From NCBI RefSeq assembly GCF_023343835.1, contig NC_064435.1:88940788-89004787 (forward strand): a DNA stretch of 64,000 nucleotides. The letters are read 5' to 3'. This DNA comes from Lagopus muta (Eukaryota; Chordata; Aves; Galliformes; Phasianidae). A model generated the notes under the pieces. The model did not search any database, was not told where the DNA came from, and saw only the letters and a program-made list of their open reading frames with translations. A program made the position numbers and the translations under genes. Positions 35,646 to 48,145 of the stretch are shown piece after piece; positions within the stretch are counted from its first letter, which is position 1; every line of letters starts with the position of its first letter.

Positions 35646-38150
35646 ATTGCATAGGAGTGAAAGAGATTTCTGAAGAAGTTATCCCTGTCATTGCAATATA
35701 AGTATAGATAACTCCACTGAAGACAATAAAGACCCAGTGAAAGAGAAGCATTAATCAAGGCTTGAATGTCATGCAAAATGGCTTACTTTTTGAGATCTTT
35801 GGAGCCATTCCACAGAAGAGATTAAAATCCTCTGTTCTGTTAAAAGGACATGACAGAGTTTCCCATTCAGTCTTAAAGAACTCGAGCCTTTGTTTAAAAT
35901 CCTGCACAAGGTTCCATTATTGACAATGGTTTGGAGAGAGGAATCAATTAATTACTGGTGATTTTGGCCTCATGTGATTTTTCCATTGTACAGTTAAGTG
36001 AAATACATTGTTTCTAGCAATGCAGTAGCTCTCACTAGTAAAACGAAGCATATGAGAAATATCTAAGGAACCAGCTGTCTATCATAACAAATTAAATGAA
36101 AATTCCACTCCATTTAGTGCATTCCCACAGGAGTAAAGCATGCAGCAAAGTTTCAAACAAACGGAAAATGCAATAGCAGCCCTTAACTTCATTTTCCTGT
36201 ATCTGTTCTCAATTTTACAAGGGATATATTTTAAACATCTGCAATAATTACGCCCTAATTCTTTTTAAATTAAACGTCACGGAACATAGTTGAGAAAAAA
36301 CAGTCTTCAGTACAGAAATTACATATTTTAAAGCAACACATAACAATGATTAAGGAACTGCAGGTACATTTAATGAAAGGTAGTGAGAGACTCAATGGGA
36401 TGACTTTTTCTCTTTTCCTGAAGCTCTCGTATGTGACTGTCCTTAGAATCACCCTAAAAGATTCCTCCCTTTCTATCACTCCGAGCTTCTCCTGAAAGCA
36501 CAGACCTTTTGAAGAAATGATGCATTTTTGGGAACACTGACATATCCTAATACTCTCTTTACTTTCTGTTTGACACAGCTTACATATCTTGAAGTACAGA
36601 TATAGTTCTAAATTAGCCTGTTTAAAGTGTTGCCAAAACCCCTCTAACAGGGATAAATAAACTTAAGTGTATTTTTAAACAAAATATAAACATATGCATG
36701 TGTATAAACATAATCAGGCTTCTGGTGCAATACTGGCATCTTTTGGGGGGAAGACCATAATAGTCATCAATTTCTCCTATTCTGTTGACATTCTGGATGC
36801 TGAGTTTCTCTTGTCAGAAGTCCTTGAGGAGCCAGATTGATGTGGAGTAGCAAGGCAGTCACTAGTAGCTTAACACAGGGAATACTATCAACATTTTTTC
36901 CTCTAACTAATGTTTTCTCTTTGTCGACATAGCCAGTGCAGAAAAACTTAATCCTCCACAAAAGCTTGCTGTGAAGCATCACTGAGCTGCTCTTATTTGA
37001 CTTCACTTTCTTCCTTCACAGAAGCGAGTAGAGAATGCATTAAAACAATATGAAGAGCTCAATCATTTTGTTCAAGCATCCATATTAAACAATTACAAAA
37101 TATTTAAGCAGTCAGCAATAAATCAAATAGATAACTTTGTTTTTTATATATACAAGAGGAAATCAGAATCCATGAATCTGTGCAAGTTCAAACGATCAAA
37201 AGTGCTGACCAACCTGAAAAATGGACCTTGCAGCGTTCTCAAAAAGTTCATTTCTGAAATGCTTTTTCTGTCCTTTTTTCTTTTTTTCCCTCAGAACTTC
37301 AGGCAAGACAAACAGCCATCTGTTATAATCCACTGCACTTCCGCAGTGTACTGGGACTTCAAGTTCTTCTGTACTGGGACTTCAAATTGCCAGAGCCTAG
37401 TATCAATCAAACCTGAATTCTCCAGGAATTGTATTACATGATGTAAATCCTACCTTTACTGAAGAAATGGCTAAATTTTTGTTTAAGTAACATTTACATG
37501 TGATAAAACAATCACTCAGGTTTATTTCACTTATATGCTATAGTTGAATTTATTTTAAGTAGAGCTGACTCTGGCTCACTTTTTCTGCATTAAATTACAT
37601 CAGGAAAAAACCATATATTTAATCAGGAATAAGTACAGATTATTTACTACAAAACCTACCTGCAGTGGAGCAATTCTGTTTATTCATCCCCACAACCACT
37701 GTGTTTTAATGGGTTTTCTAGATATCCCTTTACTGAAAAGAGACCTTTTTACTCTCAATAACCAGAAAAAAAAATAGGTCTTCCTAGAAACAGCCTAACA
37801 AGCATAAGCCTACACAAGTGATAGCATAACTATGAACCAGCGAACAGATACTCTTCCCTAGATTTGTTAAGTCACCCACTTTTTAAGGTTTTGCCAAAGA
37901 AATTCCCCTGTATGGATAAATGCTATTCTCAGCACATGGGAATGGGCCCAACGTTGTCTTTTTTTTTTTTTTTGCATTCTATTGGAAACTTTTTAATGAA
38001 AATATCATCCTTAAATTTGTTTTGTTTTATGTTGCTAATAATATTGCACATTTCTGTGTTTCCCAGTAAAAGAAAAGCTAGTTCTATTCTTTTTTTTGAA
38101 AATTTCAGAGCTATGCTGAAGGCCTAATTTGGTCCTCAACTAGTAGCATT
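35646..38150. other. Unannotated sequence, about 2.5 kb
   Basis: AT-rich sequence; the frames are short and unrecognised. It holds the 23-bp tandem duplication at 37348-37393 and a T15 run at 37959-37973. Confidence 0.45.
37348..37393 (+). repeat. 23-bp tandem duplication
   Basis: Two adjacent 23-bp units both begin GTACTGGGACTTCAA; they diverge only towards their ends (GTTCTTCT against ATTGCCAG). It is probably a single replication-slippage duplication. Confidence 0.85.
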
Positions 38151-38323
38151 CATAGCATCATAGAATCACAGAGTCATAGAATGGCCTGGGTTGAAAAGGA
38201 CCACAATGATCACCTAGTTTCAACCCCCTGCTGTGTGCAGGGTCATCAACCAGCAGACCAGGCTGCCCAGAGCCAATTCCAGCCTGGCCTTGAATGCCTC
38301 CAGGGATCAGGCATTGGTGATGC
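38151..38323 (-). mobile_element. CR1 LINE 3' end
   Basis: Minus-strand CR1 tail. In plus reading there are three octamer-type units (CATAGCATCATAGAATCACA, then GAGTCATAGAATGG), followed by CCTGGGTTGAAAAGGACCAC, CAGCAGACCAGGCTGCCCAG and CCTTGAATGCCTCCAGGGAT. It is the same 3' subfamily as 56351-56669 and 60663-60873. It is strongly 5'-truncated (about 170 bp) and has no coding part. Confidence 0.9.
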
Positions 38324-41300
38324 TTTTGATATTTTTCCAATTTCAAATCAGTTTTAATTAAAATCAACTTACAGCCCTATGAGGAAAAAAAAAAAATCTT
38401 TACAAGTAATCCTTGGCACAAATTCTACTGGGTAAGAGATGATACGTTTTGTGAACTCAATGCATTTAATACATTGCTAAAATTTTTTACTGCAACAAGC
38501 AAGATACATCAGAGACGTGGTGACAGAGAACAGAGGAAAACAACTGTTGCTGAAAGCAGATAGACTCAAGGATCAAAAGGATCAAAATAAAGTAGATCTC
38601 CACTATGGAGGTGTAGTGGAGCTATGGTATTATCTTGAATAAATTCATTTGGGTTTAGCTTTTAATGTTAACATTGTCAGTGTTTCTTGCATTCTGAGGC
38701 TCCTTTATGCTGCGCTGAGGTCTCTCACTTGCAAAACACACCAGAGTGAAGTACCACCCTGCTCCAATTATCACAATGAGCATTTGGAGCCAAGGACCCT
38801 CCATACTGATGGCTGCGCCTGAATTGATACCAGTGGAAATCTTCTTGCTTGTCAAAAAGCCAAGGGTATCCTGGACACAGACTACCATCAGCTAGAAAGG
38901 ACTGACCCAGGTCATCCTGCTTGCCATTACCCCTCACACCCCTCGTGACAGAACCACCTCACTTGCTCCAGTCTAGATGAGCCATAAAATAGTTTAACTC
39001 CAAGAGAAGTAAATAAGGGAACAGCAACACAAATGGATCTGATTATAAACCTCACCAAGAAATCATCTTCAGCTCAGGGCACTGACAAATGGGTGTCATC
39101 CTCAGCAGGCAGAGCTGTGGCTGAGGGACAATGCCCAGATACATCCTGATACGTGAACTGTAGCACAGCAGCCAAGCAAAACACCACAGAGCAACCTTTC
39201 CACCTGGAGGGAGCATGTTTGGTATTGGCTTCTAGTTTAGTCTCTGCTGTGAAGTCTAGCCATGAAAGATCTCATACCAATCTGAGTGAACGTGAGAGGA
39301 GGCCTTGATAAAGGACAAAACATCAAATGGAAAAGATAAGTTAGAGTTTGTGCTGCAGGAGCACTTTTTTTTTTTTTTAATTTTAGTAAAAATATTTTCT
39401 GTGCTCAGCTGCTGCCATCTTCAGAGAGCAATGCATAATCTCATTCATCCAAGCACATTCACATCAATTCACAGAGCACAATTTTACTCTTACTAGGGAA
39501 ACAAATCTGACTTATACAAGTTAATGCCTGTCATATACAGACACTATTTCATATCATACTGGTAGCATAGTACGACATGGACTGGAACACTAAATCATAC
39601 ATCACCTATAGGCCTGAGAGAGCCCCATCATCCATGCAAAAACAAAGCTGCCTCTCCAGGCCTACAACAGCAGGGTTATCATTACAACCTGCTGGTTATA
39701 AGTATAAATGTGAAAGCCACAATGCCACTGAAGAAGCCACCGTGCAAATGTAGCAGGCATGATGGGGATGTTAAACCCATAGAAAACAGAAAGATACAAG
39801 CCCACGTGCCACAACTGACACAGGTCAACACAACAGTAAAGCAGGAGAGAAAATGTGATTTTCTGCATATCTTTGTGTAATAAAACAGGTGATGCACGAC
39901 TGATGTGGATCCTGATAATCACATAAAGCACAGCTGCAGCTCTCTGGGAATATTTGGGATGATTTGCACCCCTACTAAAGAGGGCACCGATGCAAAGCCA
40001 GACAGAGTACTTTGGAGAAAGAGAGAGGAAGGACAATCCTTGTCACCTTTCCTCTGACTCAGCAGCCACCAAATCATAAATAAATGAAGTAATAATGAAG
40101 CACATCCAGGCATACAGCCATAAATCCACAGGGATAGCACAATACGTTTTTATTTTTTTGTTTCCTCACTGTTAAACAGATTAAGTTGTGTCCAAACAAA
40201 TTTTACTTTCATCGATACTCATGGCTGGAAGTTTATGTCAAGTAATCACTACGCATTACTAAAATTAACAACATAGCCAGTTATGCTCCCTGGCTTTACA
40301 AATCCTCTATGCACGCAATTTCTTGTACATACTTCACCACTAGATAATCAATGAGTATTAATATGTTATAATTATGAAATAAACAAGAGAGTTTGACAAA
40401 GCAGACTACGATAACAACAACAACAAAAAAAGGATAAATAGAAGGCTTACCCCTATCCTGGGCTCACTTACAAAACTCCAGCCAAGCAGATCTTCAGAAG
40501 AGATCCTTCCCTACTGGTAGCCAGCTCTTAAATAGGTGTAGGAGCAGCACAGCTGAATTGCCTTCACCTGTGCTCCTGTGGCTGACTCAGTGCTCGCCTC
40601 AGGTGATCAATCAGAGGTTCAGGCCGTGCCTCAGCAGTTCCCATACAACCACCATCACCATGACAAAGCTCCAAAGATTCGTACTTGGATACATGAGAAA
40701 GCATCTCACCACAAAAGGAGGAAACTTCCCTGAGTCCTCTGCTCTGGAGACCAGGCAGCAAGTACTTCAGGTTCCTCATTTTACCCTCACATAACAACAA
40801 AGATGGGATGAACACCTTTCTTAGGGCTTTTCTTCCCCATCATAACATTCTGAAAATATAAAGTTTCCCTCATGTTTCAAGGGAAAGTCTCAAGTGTATT
40901 TTTAACAGACCGTTAGAAAGGCTGACTTGTGCAATGGCACGTTCACGATGAATCTTGAGAAAAATTAAGTATCATTATAAAATTATTACTTTTTTGGTTT
41001 GAAAATCTTGGACAAAGTATTTTTGAATGCTTTCTAAAGACAGAAAGGGCTGAGACCCTCATCTGAATATCACTGTTATTCTAGTATTCAAATTCAGACC
41101 AATCTCAGAACTTTTACTGTGGATCGCTGGAGGGTCTGATTTAATTCTGCACTATGTTCTTGAGGCCTGCAAGGCTGTCGAGTCCAGACTTCCTTCACAC
41201 AAGGGGAAAGGCACACTTGTACAGTACAGAGGAAATGTCAGTTCCTGTGATCTTCCATCCTTCTATTCCCGTTCTCCAGATATTTATCTTTTTCTTCCAC

Positions 41301-42284
41301 TGAGTTAAATCAACTGCTAATCAGAGGTAATTTCCTGTGGAACATAATGTTAGAAGGACATCAATTCATGCAAAGCCTGAAATACCAATCCAAGATGATC
41401 ACTAGCAATTAAACAGGTTCAAGAGGGGTGCTAGAAAATCTACCAACACAAGTATACATAATGTCTGATTCTGTAAGATAAATACACATACCAGCTATAA
41501 CAACAGGATGGGCATTACCACATCTAAATATAATCAGTGCTCCTCTAATCAGCATCCCTACATGCTACACATAAGAAGTCTTGCCTCATGCCTCATGTGA
41601 TGAACTTATACAATGAAACTGGAAATTTAATTACACTTGCTTGTAACTGTGACCACAGAACTTAATTATAGCTATTATCAGCCAAAATAATTGGACAGCT
41701 GTTTTAAAAATTAGACTTCTTACTCGACATGAGATATTCTAATAGGAAAGGATTCAGAAACTTAGCCATTAGCCTGAATAGAGAAGAGGAAGACAAGGAG
41801 AGGTAGAGTCTGCTTAGAACATCAAGGGAACACGTCAGAAACATATACTGAAAGGGGAGTGAAAACATCAGATTTTATACTAAAGGAAGCCTTTATCAGC
41901 TGCTTTATTTTGCCTGAAGGAATAAACTTTAAGGGAACATGAATTTGGCTGGGGTCAGCGTGAGATAGACTGGTGACAAAAGCAACAATCAAAGAAAACA
42001 TGGGAGAAAAAAAAAACGAGAGAGATAAGAGGAAAAGGCTACTGCTACTCTTCTTGCCTTTCAGTCAGTTCCAATTCACCATCTCCACCTCACAAAATAT
42101 GTTAGAATTCCTAGCAAAGCACAGAAATCAGCTGTGCAAGCAGCAGAAGCAAGGTAACAGCAAAACAGACAGTAATGGCAGTAACAGAAACAGGACAAGA
42201 GCCCCCAGGGCAGCAGCAGTGGCTTTAGCTACTGCTTACCAGCTTACTGGTAACTGTCCTTACCAGCCATAAAGCAGTAGGAGG
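38324..42284. other. Unannotated sequence, about 4 kb
   Basis: The minus strand has several hydrophobic frames (38655-38888 with WLQMLIVIIGAGWYFTLVCF; 39662-40036; 39919-40140), none of which I recognise. A T14 run lies at 39365-39378 and a short (AAC)n at about 40413-40429. The plus frame at 41973-42272 (99 codons) ends just before the A tract at 42285-42315 and has no known domain. I call no gene. Confidence 0.4.
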
Positions 42285-42315
42285 AAAAAAAAAATTAAAA
42301 AAAAAAAAAAAAAAA
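42285..42315 (+). repeat. A-rich tract (A10 TT A19)
   Basis: A 31-bp adenine tract interrupted by two T. It could be a simple repeat or the tail of an unrecognised retroposed sequence; no polyadenylation signal is seen just upstream. Confidence 0.85.
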
Positions 42316-43755
42316 GGAAGAAAACAGCTTTTTCTTCTTGGCAGCTGAATTCTTAATTCACCACCTACTGCCCAATTCAAATAGCAGCATGCAGCATCCA
42401 TGGATGCATCGCAAGAGACAGGTGAGGTGCCCGTGGAGTCTCTGGCATCAAGAGCCTCTGCTTAGCAAAAGCAAGCAATAAACCCTGCAGTGCTTCCCCA
42501 CGGTTTTGAATCAGTAGCTGATGATTTTTTACATGCCATTTCTGACTCAATTAAAACAGCAGATTGCAGCATTGCTGGTGTTCCAGGCACAGTGACAGCA
42601 CTTTGGTAGGAGAACAGGGAAGGGAAAGAGCAGATGTGCTTTTGGCAGCTCATTGTCCTCCTCTTGGCCTTCTGCTGCCTGCATTACAGGAAGGGCAGGG
42701 ATAGCAGTAGCCCAGCATTGACTGGGAAAAATCATAGGCATGCCAGAGTTCAGAAGGAAGACAGGATCTGATCTGTCTCTTACCTGCCTTTTCAACCCAG
42801 AGGACTTCTCAATCTACATTTAATGGTTCATCGCAGTAAAATCAGCAACTATTTTAGGCATCACTGTAAAGCAGTGACTGGTGCAGGTCCCAAGCTGGAA
42901 ATATCCATAATAAAAGTGAAGATCACCAGGCCCTCGGTGCAGAATGCCAAAGCAGGAAACTGTGAGGGGATCTCTGGCTGGTGCTGCTGCTGCTGCCAGC
43001 AAAAGTGTCTGTGGGAGAAAAGTGATAGGAAATAGAATAGATACAGTGCATTGTGTCATATTTTCTTAAGGCAGACACTGTACAGTAAGGAAAAATGAAC
43101 AGCTGGAGAATGAAGCCTGAAATATATGATAACCCCAACAATTAATGCATTCATTGTTGAAATGCCAGATGAAAAACAACAGCAGAGCCATCTGAACACT
43201 GACTTATCATTTTGAGATATTCACGTGTGCCACTTCCATATCAAAGTGCTCTTAAGGAAGATAGGAGGAGCAAAGTATCTGTAAAATGTCTTTATCACTT
43301 GACAGCCATGTCTGTTTCTGATTATTTCCAACACACAATTAATTTATTGACACAATACACGTAGTATACATGTAAGTAAGAATTAGTAACGTTTTCCATC
43401 TGTGCACACTTGCACTCAATATCCATTCAGTGTGTTCAAATGCATGCATATTTTCTGGACAAGAATGGGTTTACAGTTGAGAATTCCCTAGAAGTTCACT
43501 TTACGACACACTGTAGGTAATAGAATTTTTACATTACGAAGCACTTTCCCTCCATTAACAGTGTGTAATATTGTAATGAACAGTCAGTAGAACAATGCCT
43601 TTACTAGCTTTCATTTAGTAAAAAATAAGATGAAGGTAAGCACACTTTACCAGTAAACTTGGTGAGCAAGCAACTTCAGATTTTTTCATTATTTTATTAA
43701 AAAAAATATTGGAGGAGTAGATAGGAAAGCATACAGAATGCATAATACTCCCATT
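42316..43755. other. Unannotated sequence, about 1.4 kb
   Basis: No exon is recognised. A short (CTG)n run lies at about 42982-42996 inside overlapping frames on both strands (42820-43059 minus, 42823-43035 plus) that I regard as chance. Confidence 0.4.
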
Positions 43756-44174
43756 CCCTACAAGGAGCAACTGAAGAAACTGGGGCTGTTTAGTCTGGGG
43801 AAGAGAAGGCTGAGGGGAGACCTCATTGCTCTCTTCAAATATATGAAAGGTGCTTACAGCAGAGCAGGGCTGGTCTCTTCTCACTGGTGACAGGATGAGG
43901 GGAAATGGCCTCAAGTTGTGCCAAGGTGAGATTAGGTTGGATATCAGGAAACACTTCTTACAGCAAGGGTTGTTAAGCACTGCAATAGGCTGCCCAGGGA
44001 GGTGGTTGAGTCACCATCCCTGGATGTGCTTAAAAACCATTTGGTTGTGGTGCTCAGGGACCTGATTTAGCAGATGGTTGTTAGAGTGAGGATAGGATGG
44101 TTAGGTTGTGGTTGGACTCGATGATCTTGAATGTCTTTTCCAACCTGAGCAATTCTATGATTCTATGATTCTAA
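43756..44174 (+). mobile_element. CR1 LINE, ORF2 end plus 3' UTR
   Basis: A 5'-truncated sense CR1. It starts in the post-RT coding tail (GAGCAACTGAAGAAACTGGG, GAGAAGGCTGAGGGGAGACC). It passes through GGATATCAGGAAACACTTCT, GGCTGCCCAGGGAGGTGGTT and GATCTTGAATGTCTTTTCCA and ends with about three octamers (ATTCTATG twice, then ATTCTAAT). It shares diagnostic variants (GCACTGCAATAGG, GATCTTGAATGTC) with the copy at 57210-57664, so the two belong to one subfamily. The 121-codon minus frame at 43615-43980 is a shadow. Confidence 0.93.
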
Positions 44175-44778
44175 TAAGCGACCATGTATCTTGACTCTAC
44201 CTATGCATAAGGAGATTCTTATTTTTAATTTAGCCTAATCTACCTTAAATTAGCTCACTAAAAGATTCAATGAGCATCAGGACTGCTGCAGAAAGGACGA
44301 CAGTTAATTTCTTCTTGGAAAAACTGAGTCTTCCTTTTCAGCATCAACAAGCTGCTGTACAGTGTTCGACCTGAAGCAGAACAGTAATAAGGTATAACAA
44401 AAACAAACAAACAAAACAAATACCACTAATCATGATTCATCAACAGTGCTGGCACACTGCACATGTGGTTCTGCACAGCAGCATGTGATTTGGCCAAGAG
44501 CAGATATTTCTTCTGAGGAGTCAGAGGAGTGGCAGCAAATGTGGGAGAATACATTTCTGGTGTGAAAGAGGAGGAAAAGCCTAGTGAGACTCTTTCCAGT
44601 GACAGTCATGAGCTCGTGCTAGCATGGACTTCTACTTGGGTATAGCTTCTTGGAGAAAAACAGGTCATCACAATCAGTACTGTGAACACAAGTGCCAGAA
44701 GGAAAGAAATAAGTGCAAGTCTCACCCAAAATTTTATAGAATAAGTGGAGGTACTTCTCTAGCTTGAATGCTTTCCTG
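44175..44778. other. Unannotated sequence between CR1 tails
   Basis: Nothing recognised; a short (AAAC)-like run is at about 44399-44419. Confidence 0.45.
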
Positions 44779-44879
44779 TGCAACCCACTGCAGGGAACCT
44801 GCATTTAGGGTGTTGGACTAAGCGATCTTAAGAGGTTCCTCTCAACCCTGACAATTCCATCCTATATGCTTCTGTGATT
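44779..44879 (+). mobile_element. CR1 LINE 3' tip
   Basis: About 100 bp of CR1 3' end in sense orientation: ACTGCAGGGAACCTGCATTT, GTTGGACTAAGCGATCTTAA, TCTCAACCCTGACAATTCCA, then degenerate octamers ending in TTCTGTGATT. It is an old, very short copy. Confidence 0.8.
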
Positions 44880-46836
44880 ACTATGGAAAACACTTTGCTT
44901 AAGATAATAGAATAGTGAAAAGCTTCACCAGGAGCTGAAGGTCTCTGAAATTACAAAGGACAGCAAAAACAGCTTGTGAATAGTGTTGTACCCTAAAGCA
45001 GTAAGAAAACAAAACAAACAAAAAAACACTACAAAACAGATAACTTCGTTCCAAATAATAGCTGGTGCACAAGAGATTGATCTTCTTTTCTTTTCCTTAA
45101 CATTTTTTTTTTAAAAACACAGACAAAAGGCAAAGCAATGCAATGAAATTACAGTAATTAGAGTGCTACATGCTACCTGAAAACAAATCATTTTCAAGGA
45201 GACACAAGGAAAATAAGAACAAAACAGACAGACTTAGAAAAAGGCAACTCAGAACTGCTATCCATCAAAACCTGGGCATGATTAGAAAAGTAAAACAAGC
45301 TTATACAATACCTAGTGCAAGAAAGGAAGAGGAAGGTTAAGCCTGTGGGTCTCATCCTTCTATCACTTTGTGATTTTATGTTGCCTCAGTTATTTTGCAT
45401 GGAGTAGCTAATGTAGGAAATGCTAAGTCACAGCCTGAAACAATGATTGAGCACCTGGTGGGAAGGCAGGGCCAACCCAGGGGAGCTCTGAAGCAGGAGG
45501 TTTAGGCACCAAAATTTGGAAACTGAGTCTGTGAGGAATGGTGCTTAAAAGGAGGTCTCTTATATTCAAATTAATGAAGAGGTGTATCTCTGCATGGAAG
45601 TTTAGGTGAAACAGTGTTCCATGTCCAAATACACCCAAGCACAGCTTCTCCCTAATGCCAAGATTAGCTGAGTAAGGAAGAGACATAGGGAAAGAATAGA
45701 AGGAACAATTGCAGAATAAAAGTAAAATACAAGGAAAGGTGTAGTTTAAAGAAAGGAAAGTAACAAGAAGTTCAGTGAGAAAAAAATGTCTATCTTGGAT
45801 TTAGGCACCAGTACAATCAGTTGGTTTTTCAGCTTCGGCTTCTGCAGTAGTTGAGTCTCCAGTAAATAATGAACAATTGAAAGTTTAGATCCCACCCTCA
45901 CCATGCATTTCCTCTGATCTGATAAAATTTCATCACAGAAGCTTGTGTGTCATACCTGCTTGTTGGGTTCTAGTCGTAATACATGAAGGTAAAAGCTTTA
46001 TGAAAATAAAGATGCAGAAGGGAGCCATAAAAGTTTGTCAAACATTACAAAGTCAGAAACATTTTTTAAAGCACACAGGTATTGCAACTTCTACTGTTCC
46101 ATTTTTATATGTACTTATGTAAAAATTGTTAATATTTATGCAAAGGTATAATTGTTGCTGCCCTTTTATGGGCAGAGAAATCAAAGCTATTACTACTCTA
46201 AATGGATTAAGTGTAATTCTATACTGTATTGTAAGTACTTCTATAGATCCATCACCAGTTTTAATTAACCTCAGACATAAGTCAATGGTGTGTCTGAAGA
46301 ATGTGTTCTTTGCCTGTTAATCATTTGCAGTCTGGAAACACTGTGCACAAAGTACAGCTAGGAAAGTCAAGCAAACTATAATACTTATTAATGACAGTAT
46401 TAAAAAGATAAAAAATTATGTGGAAGTGAATAGCTTACACTGAAGCTACCTAGCTCAGCTCCCAGATCTCATTTTAATTTTCTGAGACTGAAAAGAGAGA
46501 TGCAGATTATATAGATATATAGTAGAACATACATATTGTAAGATTTCCTAAAAGCAGCTGGCAGTGATGCAGTGACTCTAGCAGTTCTTCGTCTTTTCAC
46601 CAAGCCAGGAAGACCAAGGATATGCAATGACAGATACAGAGTATGTTAAATGCCATGGATCATAATGTATTCTTCTGTAGTCCTAGACAATTTCTCCATG
46701 TTTGCAGGTCTTTCTCCCTTAGAAAAGGTTAAATTGACTGATTCTTGCAGCTGCTTTAAGAGCAACTGTCTTTCAGAAATAGAGCATTTTAAGCTCATCA
46801 AGCATTGTATTCAGCACCCATATGAAACCAGTTAAA
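44880..46836. other. Unannotated sequence, about 2 kb
   Basis: AT-rich sequence with short frames and no recognised domain or repeat. Confidence 0.45.
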
Positions 46837-46921
46837 TGGGCCCTGCATGTGGAAGGGGGGTTGGAGATTCATGATCCATGAGGTCTCTTCCAACCCTGGC
46901 CATTCTGTGATTCTGTGATTC
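46837..46921 (+). mobile_element. CR1 LINE 3' tip
   Basis: About 85 bp of sense CR1 3' end: GGGCCCTGCATGTGGAAGGG, GGTTGGAGATTCATGATCCA, GAGGTCTCTTCCAACCCTGG, then ATTCTGTG twice and ATTCC. Its 3' UTR resembles that of the 24451-26060 copy. It is extremely 5'-truncated. Confidence 0.88.
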
Positions 46922-47855
46922 CCTCCAGCTCAGTAGGATTCAACCACAACTGAACTGAAATTTGTCTGAGTGAATTCTCAATAGCAAACTGAGGGCCAGT
47001 CTATCATGTCTGCAATCACTCCAGTTAGCATCAAGAAATATTTGTGAGATCAGTGAGTGGAATGACTGCAGACAATAACTGTACTATGTACATCCAACAC
47101 ATTGCTCAAAAGTGCAGCACTGGTGAAGACATGACTGCTCATGCACAGACCAGAGATTATATTCTCAGTTCAGAGGAGAACGATGAATACATGGGCAATG
47201 TTTAGGTACTTTTTTAACTTGGAGCTCTATTACAAAAGCTAGCAGTGGCTAATTGCCTAGGAGAGCGTTGAGCCCAGGAGGTTTTACTCCTTACAAAACA
47301 CTGTAAGGTGAGTTTAAAAAAACTTTTGGAAATAAAACAATGCCAAAAGAACAAACTATGAAGTGAAACAGAAGGACCTGATTACACTAGCTAGCTAATA
47401 TTATTTAGAATACTAGCTGCCTTTTAGCTTAATCTTCAGTTTTATTTCAATATTTGGAGTACAGCTCTTTTGAAAACAGATCTTAGTGGACTTTGCCTCT
47501 TTGTGACATTAGGTATGCAGAAATTCCAGGATAGACAAACTAAAGTTGAGGCCCTTTTACTTTAAGTTTTAGCTAATCACATCACATTTCTGCAATTGAA
47601 CTAATTAGCTATCCTGAAGCTGTTTAGAAACTGATTTTTTCATTACTAACATAGAGTAATGAACCCATTTTTATGTTAATTTCATGATATAACTTAGAGG
47701 AAAAAATGGCAGCAGCAAGAGAATACATATTCAGAAGAAATAATGTTTATTAAAGACAGAACATAAGGGAAAAGTTAGTAATTTTTCCTTTTGTCCAGAA
47801 AGTAAGTGATTAGCTGTAGATGTAGAAACTAGGTAAATTAGGCATAGGAACTAAA
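46922..47855. other. Unannotated AT-rich sequence
   Basis: No gene or repeat is recognised. The block 47390-47700 is AT-rich with several AATTAGCTA / TAATTAG-type words, which may be chance or a regulatory element. Confidence 0.4.
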
Positions 47856-47865
47856 TAAAACCCTA
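47856..47865 (+). repeat. Left target-site duplication of CR1 insertion
   Basis: TAAAACCCTA, repeated exactly at 48146-48155 on the other side of the CR1 copy. See the element at 47866-48145. Confidence 0.75.
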
Positions 47866-47976
47866 TCACAGAATCACAGAATCACAGAATCACAGAATCA
47901 CAGAATCACAGAATCACAGAATCACAGAATCACAGAATCACAGTATCACAGTATCACAGAATCAATCACAGAATCA
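47865..47976 (+). repeat. Expanded CR1 terminal octamer array
   Basis: Nine perfect tandem copies of ATCACAGA (47865-47936), two of ATCACAGT, another ATCACAGA, a half unit, then a last ATCACAGA and a partial one: about thirteen units. CR1 elements usually end in two to four. On the element's own strand the unit is TCTGTGAT. Either terminal reverse transcription added repeats or later slippage expanded them. Confidence 0.95.
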
Positions 47977-48145
47977 CCCGGGTTGGAAGGGACCCCAAGG
48001 ATCATGTAGTTCCAACCCCCCTGCCTAGCAGGGCCACCAAACATACACATTCAGATCAGGTTGCCCAGGACCCCGTCCAACCTGGCCTTAAACACGTCCA
48101 AGGACGGGGCATCCACAACCTCCCTGGGCAGCCCGTTCCAGGGCC
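47866..48145 (-). mobile_element. CR1 LINE 3' end with target-site duplication and long octamer tail
   Basis: This is a minus-strand, strongly 5'-truncated CR1. In plus reading the octamer array (47865-47976) leads into CACCCGGGTTGGAAGGGACC, CCAAGGATCATGTAGTTCCA, GGTTGCCCAGGACCCCGTCC and GGGCAGCCCGTTCCAGGGCC, where it stops inside the 3' UTR. Identical 10-bp sequences (TAAAACCCTA) sit directly outside both ends, as expected when target-primed reverse transcription duplicates the target. The 3' UTR looks little diverged from the family. Together these mark a comparatively recent insertion. Confidence 0.93.

Noticed and set aside
47865..47976. CRISPR-like regular repeat
   Set aside because: Units of 8 bp with no spacers, attached to a CR1 3' end; it is the element's terminal octamer array.
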